From: Paraniabella hibiscisoli
GTDB taxonomy: Bacteria > Bacteroidota > Bacteroidia > Chitinophagales > Chitinophagaceae
DNA length: 64,000 nucleotides
Direction: 5' to 3'
Assembly: GCF_022512515.1 (NCBI RefSeq)
Contig: NZ_JAKWBK010000001.1
Location: forward strand, 4,464,001 to 4,528,000
Shown: one piece after another, positions 60,483-64,000 of the stretch
Numbering within the stretch: position 1 is the first letter of the stretch
Layout: each line of letters begins with the position of its first letter
The notes under the pieces: model-generated
Databases searched by the model: none
What the model saw: only the letters and a program-made list of their open reading frames with translations
What the model was told of the DNA's origin: nothing
Translations under genes and position numbers: made by a program

Positions 60483-61484
60483 ATGAAGTATACTTTTGAT
60501 TGTGTAGATGCTCATACCTGTGGCAATCCGGTACGACTGGTAAAAAAAGGTGGTCCGGAATTGCAGGGCCATAATATGAGTGAAAAACGGCAACATTTTT
60601 TACGCGAATATGATTGGATAAGAACCGGGCTGATGTTTGAGCCGCGTGGTCACGATATGATGAGTGGCAGTGTTCTATACGCACCTCATGATCCTGCAAA
60701 TGATGTAGCAGTGTTGTTTATTGAAACCAGCGGCTGTTTACCCATGTGCGGTCATGGCACTATAGGTACTATTACCATTGCTATCGAAGAAGGGTTGATA
60801 CAACCGAAGACACCTGGTATTGTACGGATGGAAGCTCCGGCCGGGCTGGTGATGATAGAATATAAGCAGGTTGAAGGCAAAGTGAAAACAGTGAAACTAA
60901 CCAATGTTCCGGCGTTTTTACACTCTACAGAACTGGTAGTTAATTGTCCTGAACTGGGTGAGTTGGTTGTGGATGTTGCTTACGGGGGCAATTTCTATGC
61001 CATTGTAGATGCCCAAAAAAACTACAAAGGTATTGATGAATATAGTGCCGACAAATTAATTGCCTGGGCGCGGGAATTGCGTAAGAATATCAATGACAAA
61101 TATGAGTTTGTACATCCGGATGATCCGACGATCAATGGCTGTTCGCATATTTTATGGACCGGCGATACCATAGATAAGACCTCCACTGCACGCAATGCAG
61201 TATTCTATGGCGATAAAGCAATAGACCGAAGTCCTTGCGGAACTGGTACTTCAGCCCGTATGGCACAATGGTATACAAAAGGGAAGTTGAAAAAAGGTGA
61301 TGAATTTATACACGAAAGCATTATCGGTAGTAAGTTCATCGGCAGGATAGAAGAGGAAACCTCCCTTGCGGGTAAAGCTGCTATCAGACCATCTGTTGAA
61401 GGCTGGGCAAAACTGTATGGCTATAATACGATATGGATTGATAAAGAAGACGATCCTTACGCACACGGATTCCAGGTGATCTGA
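60483..61484 (+). CDS. 4-hydroxyproline 2-epimerase (proline racemase family)
   Basis: An intact protein of 333 residues. Two catalytic cysteines are present: MCGHGTIG (about residue 89) and DRSPCGTGTSAR (about residue 249), the second of which marks two-base epimerases and separates them from dehydratases with Thr at the first site. The starts DCVDAHTCGNPVRLV and PRGHDMMSGSVLY are typical. It converts trans-4-hydroxy-L-proline to cis-4-hydroxy-D-proline (LhpA/HypE in other organisms). Proline racemase is the alternative; the operon context favours the hydroxyproline substrate. Confidence 0.92.
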   Translation: MKYTFDCVDAHTCGNPVRLVKKGGPELQGHNMSEKRQHFLREYDWIRTGLMFEPRGHDMMSGSVLYAPHDPANDVAVLFIETSGCLPMCGHGTIGTITIAIEEGLIQPKTPGIVRMEAPAGLVMIEYKQVEGKVKTVKLTNVPAFLHSTELVVNCPELGELVVDVAYGGNFYAIVDAQKNYKGIDEYSADKLIAWARELRKNINDKYEFVHPDDPTINGCSHILWTGDTIDKTSTARNAVFYGDKAIDRSPCGTGTSARMAQWYTKGKLKKGDEFIHESIIGSKFIGRIEEETSLAGKAAIRPSVEGWAKLYGYNTIWIDKEDDPYAHGFQVI

Positions 61485-61543
61485 TGAGTGATCTGTAATG
61501 AGTAATGAGAGAAGAAAGGAAGAAGGAATAAAATTATTATAAG

Positions 61544-62782
61544 ATGAATGTTGTAATTATTGGTGGAGGTATCATTGGTTTGGCTGGAGCCTATTATTTA
61601 AGAAAAGCCGGACTGGAAGTATCAGTAGTTGATAAGAATGATATCACTGATGGCTGTTCATTTGGTAATATTGGTTATATATCACCTTCCCATTTTATTC
61701 CTTTAGCAACACCAGGAATTATTAAACAAGGTATGAAATGGATGATGAGTTCTTCTTCTCCATTTTTTATTAAGCCACGGTTAAATGCAGACCTGGTAAG
61801 ATGGGGACTCGCATTCCGGAAGTCAGCTAACAAATCACTGGTAGAAACAAATGCACCACATTTGAATAACCTGTTGCAGCTTTCACGTCAGCTAATGACG
61901 GATCTGAAAAACGACCTGGAGGATTTTGACCTGCTTGAAAAAGGCGTCTTTATGCTTTATAAATCCGAGCTCACGGGTCATCATGAAAAAGAAATGGCCG
62001 AACAGGCCGCGTTATTCGGACTTAAAACAGTTGTTTGCAATAAACAACAGGTACAAGACTATGAAACCGAAACGGAAGTAGATGTGGCCGGGGGAGTTCT
62101 TTACCTCGATGATTGTCACGTAAATCCTGCAAAATTAATGCAGGCTTTATACAGACGTTTGCGGGAGATGGGCGTTCATTTTTATTTAAACGCTGAGGTG
62201 ACAGACTTTGAAAAAACAGGTAATAAGATCACATCCGTGGTTACCCATACCCAACCTATTCCGGCTGATGAAGTGATCATTGCCAACGGCTCGTGGATGG
62301 GTGAGTTATCAAAACTCCTGGGCATCAGAATATTATTACAGCCTGGCAAGGGTTACAGTATGGTGTATGATCAGTTAGCTCATAACCTGCAATATCCATC
62401 TATACTAGTAGACGATCGGGTTGCCACTGCACCCATCGATCGTTGGCTGCGCATTGGTGGCACCATGGAAATGAGCGGTCATAGCGATAACATTCTTCCT
62501 AAAAGAGTACAATCCATTTATGATGCATTTAAAAAGTACTATCCTAAAATGAACCTGCCTCAGCCGGATACCAGCAAAGCCTGGTTTGGTTACAGGCCTG
62601 TAAGTCCCGATGGGTTACCTTATATCGGCAGGCACCATCAATATAAAAACCTCACTTATGCAGGAGGACATGCCATGATGGGCGTGAGTTGCGCTACCGG
62701 AACGGGTATATTATTGAATGAAATTATTCAGCATCAACCTACCAGCATTAAAATTGATGCTTTCAGTCCGGAGCGATTTTAA
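61544..62782 (+). CDS. FAD-dependent D-amino acid dehydrogenase, probable cis-4-hydroxy-D-proline dehydrogenase
   Basis: An intact protein of 412 residues. The dinucleotide motif is VIIGGGIIGLAGAYYLRKAG at residues 3-22. DAO-family marks follow: FGNIGYISPSHFIPLATPG, GVLYLDDCHVNPAKLMQAL, IANGSWMGELSKLLG and the C-terminal GYRPVSPDGLPYIGRHH with GGHAMMGVSCATGTGILLNE. Cytoplasmic, probably membrane-associated, passing electrons to the quinone pool as DadA-like enzymes do. In this cluster it should oxidise cis-4-hydroxy-D-proline to pyrroline-4-hydroxy-2-carboxylate, the substrate of the DHDPS-family lyase. It starts 59 nt after the epimerase and is the last gene of the cluster. Confidence 0.9.
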   Translation: MNVVIIGGGIIGLAGAYYLRKAGLEVSVVDKNDITDGCSFGNIGYISPSHFIPLATPGIIKQGMKWMMSSSSPFFIKPRLNADLVRWGLAFRKSANKSLVETNAPHLNNLLQLSRQLMTDLKNDLEDFDLLEKGVFMLYKSELTGHHEKEMAEQAALFGLKTVVCNKQQVQDYETETEVDVAGGVLYLDDCHVNPAKLMQALYRRLREMGVHFYLNAEVTDFEKTGNKITSVVTHTQPIPADEVIIANGSWMGELSKLLGIRILLQPGKGYSMVYDQLAHNLQYPSILVDDRVATAPIDRWLRIGGTMEMSGHSDNILPKRVQSIYDAFKKYYPKMNLPQPDTSKAWFGYRPVSPDGLPYIGRHHQYKNLTYAGGHAMMGVSCATGTGILLNEIIQHQPTSIKIDAFSPERF

Positions 62783-62801
62783 CAGGAGCAAATAAAATAA
62801 T

Positions 62802-63350
62802 CTATCGCGACCAAATAGTGTCTTGACAGTCTGTGGTAATTAATTTTGCTTTCGCAAGAAACGAATTTTGAAAATGATGAGACTGAGTAAGAGATTGTAG
62901 TTGTGTTTTCAGCTTTTCGCAAGCCTGTCTATAGTTTAAGTTTTTATACTCGTTGTTAGGAAGATTAAAATAGGTATTTTCATGCTCAGACAACAAAGCC
63001 GCATTGATGATAGTTTTACCATCTTTTGAATAAGTCTTTTCACCCCAAAAAACAAGAGTGTAAGTATTGTCCGGACCTGATTTGATATCCGTTCCATAAA
63101 AAATGCCGAAATTATAGCGATCGAAAGCTGCGGCAGGGCCTTCTCTTTGATAAATATGATCCAACCATTCCTCCAAAGTTTTAAACCGTGATACAAAGCC
63201 AGGAGGTGGCGGATCCATTTCTTGTGTGGAGTAATAGCCTGCAGATATGGTTTCCCTGACAATAGACAGGTCTTGACCCGTGTTTTGCTGATGATTACAG
63301 GATACGCAAAACACGATGAGCAGAATAGGCCACCAGGAAACAATCTTCAT
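62802..63350 (-). CDS. Hypothetical lipoprotein, 182 residues
   Basis: An intact protein with a lipobox (LLIVFCVSC). The mature part starts with a flexible stretch, then EMDPPPPGFVSRFKTLEEWLDHIYQREGPAAAF, DRYNFGIFYGTDIKSG and a beta-rich section TLVFWGEKTYSKDGKTIIN, with a helical tail RQACEKLKTQLQSLTQ and a final Cys (TTDCQD). I do not recognise the family. It converges with the FAD dehydrogenase gene (19 nt between stops) and precedes panB on the same strand; they are probably unrelated. Confidence 0.7.
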   Translation of the reverse strand: MKIVSWWPILLIVFCVSCNHQQNTGQDLSIVRETISAGYYSTQEMDPPPPGFVSRFKTLEEWLDHIYQREGPAAAFDRYNFGIFYGTDIKSGPDNTYTLVFWGEKTYSKDGKTIINAALLSEHENTYFNLPNNEYKNLNYRQACEKLKTQLQSLTQSHHFQNSFLAKAKLITTDCQDTIWSR

Positions 63351-63394
63351 CTTAGATTTACATTTTTAGAACGATCACCGCCGGATCCGGCTCA

Positions 63395-64000
63395 TCAATA
63401 CTGCTCCTTCTCGTTGGGGAAATCATTACTTTTTACATCATTCACGTATGATTTAACTGCTTCTGTAGCCTGCTCAAAAATATTCAGGTATTGACGGAGA
63501 AATTTAGGTTTAAACTCAGTATTAATGCCCAGCATATCATGCATCACCAATACCTGGCCATCGCAATATTTACCGGCCCCGATACCAATTACGGGAATAT
63601 GAATACTTTCAGTCACTTCTTTTGCTAGTGAAGCCGGTATCTTCTCCAATACCGTAGCAAAACAACCGGCTTCTTCCAGCAATTTAGCGTCTTCTTTTAA
63701 TTTAGCCGCTTCTGCTTCTTCTTTGGCGCGTACAGCGTAAGTACCAAATTTATAAATGGATTGAGGTGTAAGTCCGAGGTGGCCCATTACGGGGATACCT
63801 GCAGAAACTATTTTTTTAATAGACTCAATGGCTTCTTCTCCTCCTTCGAGTTTAATCGCATGGGCGCCGGTTTCTTTCATGATTCGAATAGCCGAAGCAA
63901 GAGCTATCTCAGAATTGGATTGATAAGTACCAAAAGGAAGATCCACGACTACCAGGCATCTTTGCACACCACGTATTACAGAGGACGCATGGTAGATCAT
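63395..64000 (-). CDS. panB: 3-methyl-2-oxobutanoate hydroxymethyltransferase, C-terminal part (partial)
   Basis: 201 codons are seen; the start lies beyond the right edge. PanB marks are LVVVDLPFGTYQSN (substrate and Mg site), IKLEGGEEA, IPVMGHLGLTPQSIYKFG, VLEKIPASLAKEVTE and IPVIGIGAGKYCDGQVLVMHDMLGI. PanB transfers a hydroxymethyl group from 5,10-methylene-THF to 2-oxoisovalerate, the first committed step of pantothenate and coenzyme A synthesis, in the cytoplasm. The C-terminal tail is short. The visible part is intact with no frame change. Confidence 0.96.
   Translation of the reverse strand: MIYHASSVIRGVQRCLVVVDLPFGTYQSNSEIALASAIRIMKETGAHAIKLEGGEEAIESIKKIVSAGIPVMGHLGLTPQSIYKFGTYAVRAKEEAEAAKLKEDAKLLEEAGCFATVLEKIPASLAKEVTESIHIPVIGIGAGKYCDGQVLVMHDMLGINTEFKPKFLRQYLNIFEQATEAVKSYVNDVKSNDFPNEKEQY

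Noticed and set aside
1..64000. rRNA, tRNA, CRISPR arrays, transposases, integrases or phage genes
   Set aside because: Read for direct repeats, cloverleaf-like segments and known transposase or integrase motifs; none found with any confidence.

Overview
The window is chromosomal DNA from a member of the Bacteroidota, most likely the Chitinophagaceae. The support is direct: a SusD-type lipoprotein end, a TonB-type outer-membrane receptor, YxxxTTTG-style promoters (TANNTTTG at -7 with TTG/TTTG about 20 nt upstream), a hybrid-type sensor kinase with Reg_prop/Y_Y_Y repeats, many lipoboxes and A-rich translation starts. The genus cannot be fixed from the sequence. I see no rRNA, tRNA, CRISPR array, prophage or intact insertion sequence.

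About half of the genes are cut into two to five open pieces by one-base frame changes, nearly always in a run of A, T, C or G. Protein motifs continue on both sides of each break, and even ssb and an ECF sigma factor are hit. I read these as uncorrected indels in the assembly (or, less likely, real decay). Each such gene is given as one entry, with the break positions stated.

Layout. 1-1.6 kb: end of a SusD-type glycan-uptake locus. 1.7-9.6 kb: S41 protease-like lipoprotein, a 41-residue RiPP-like peptide with its own promoter, a DEDDh exonuclease/GIY-YIG fusion, a DedA protein, a metallo-hydrolase remnant, a beta-lactamase-like hydrolase and a Fic protein under two perfect operator palindromes. 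9.8-15.6 kb: Gfo/Idh oxidoreductase plus DUF1080 (3-keto-disaccharide hydrolase type), a TauE/SafE-type permease, a histone-H1-like protein and a heparinase II/III-like lyase. 15.8-23.5 kb: a signalling cluster of two sensor kinases, a receiver, CheR and CheB. 23.5-29.8 kb (minus): a second Gfo/Idh plus DUF1080 pair and a two-component pair with AraC output. 30-35.3 kb (minus): a five-gene envelope operon (cytochrome c, OB-fold, YceI, DUF5777 barrel, secreted-repeat lipoprotein), then an ECF sigma factor with a linked TM/beta-barrel protein.

35.5-45.5 kb: a stack of hairpins that may be a structured RNA, two CheY-like receivers, twin Crp/Fnr regulators, an NmrA-like SDR, DUF4256, an ArsR-SRPBCC-DoxX-YdeI operon with a clear promoter/operator, an outer-membrane receptor and an AraC regulator. 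45.7-56.7 kb: PAS kinase, membrane protein, AraC plus SDR pair, a phosphodiesterase/alkaline phosphatase fusion, a zinc-finger-like protein divergent from ssb across an unusual operator cluster, and a LytS/LytTR-like two-component pair. 56.9-62.8 kb: an AraC regulator followed by four enzymes that together make the full trans-4-hydroxy-L-proline to 2-oxoglutarate route. 62.8-64 kb: a small lipoprotein and the 3' part of panB.
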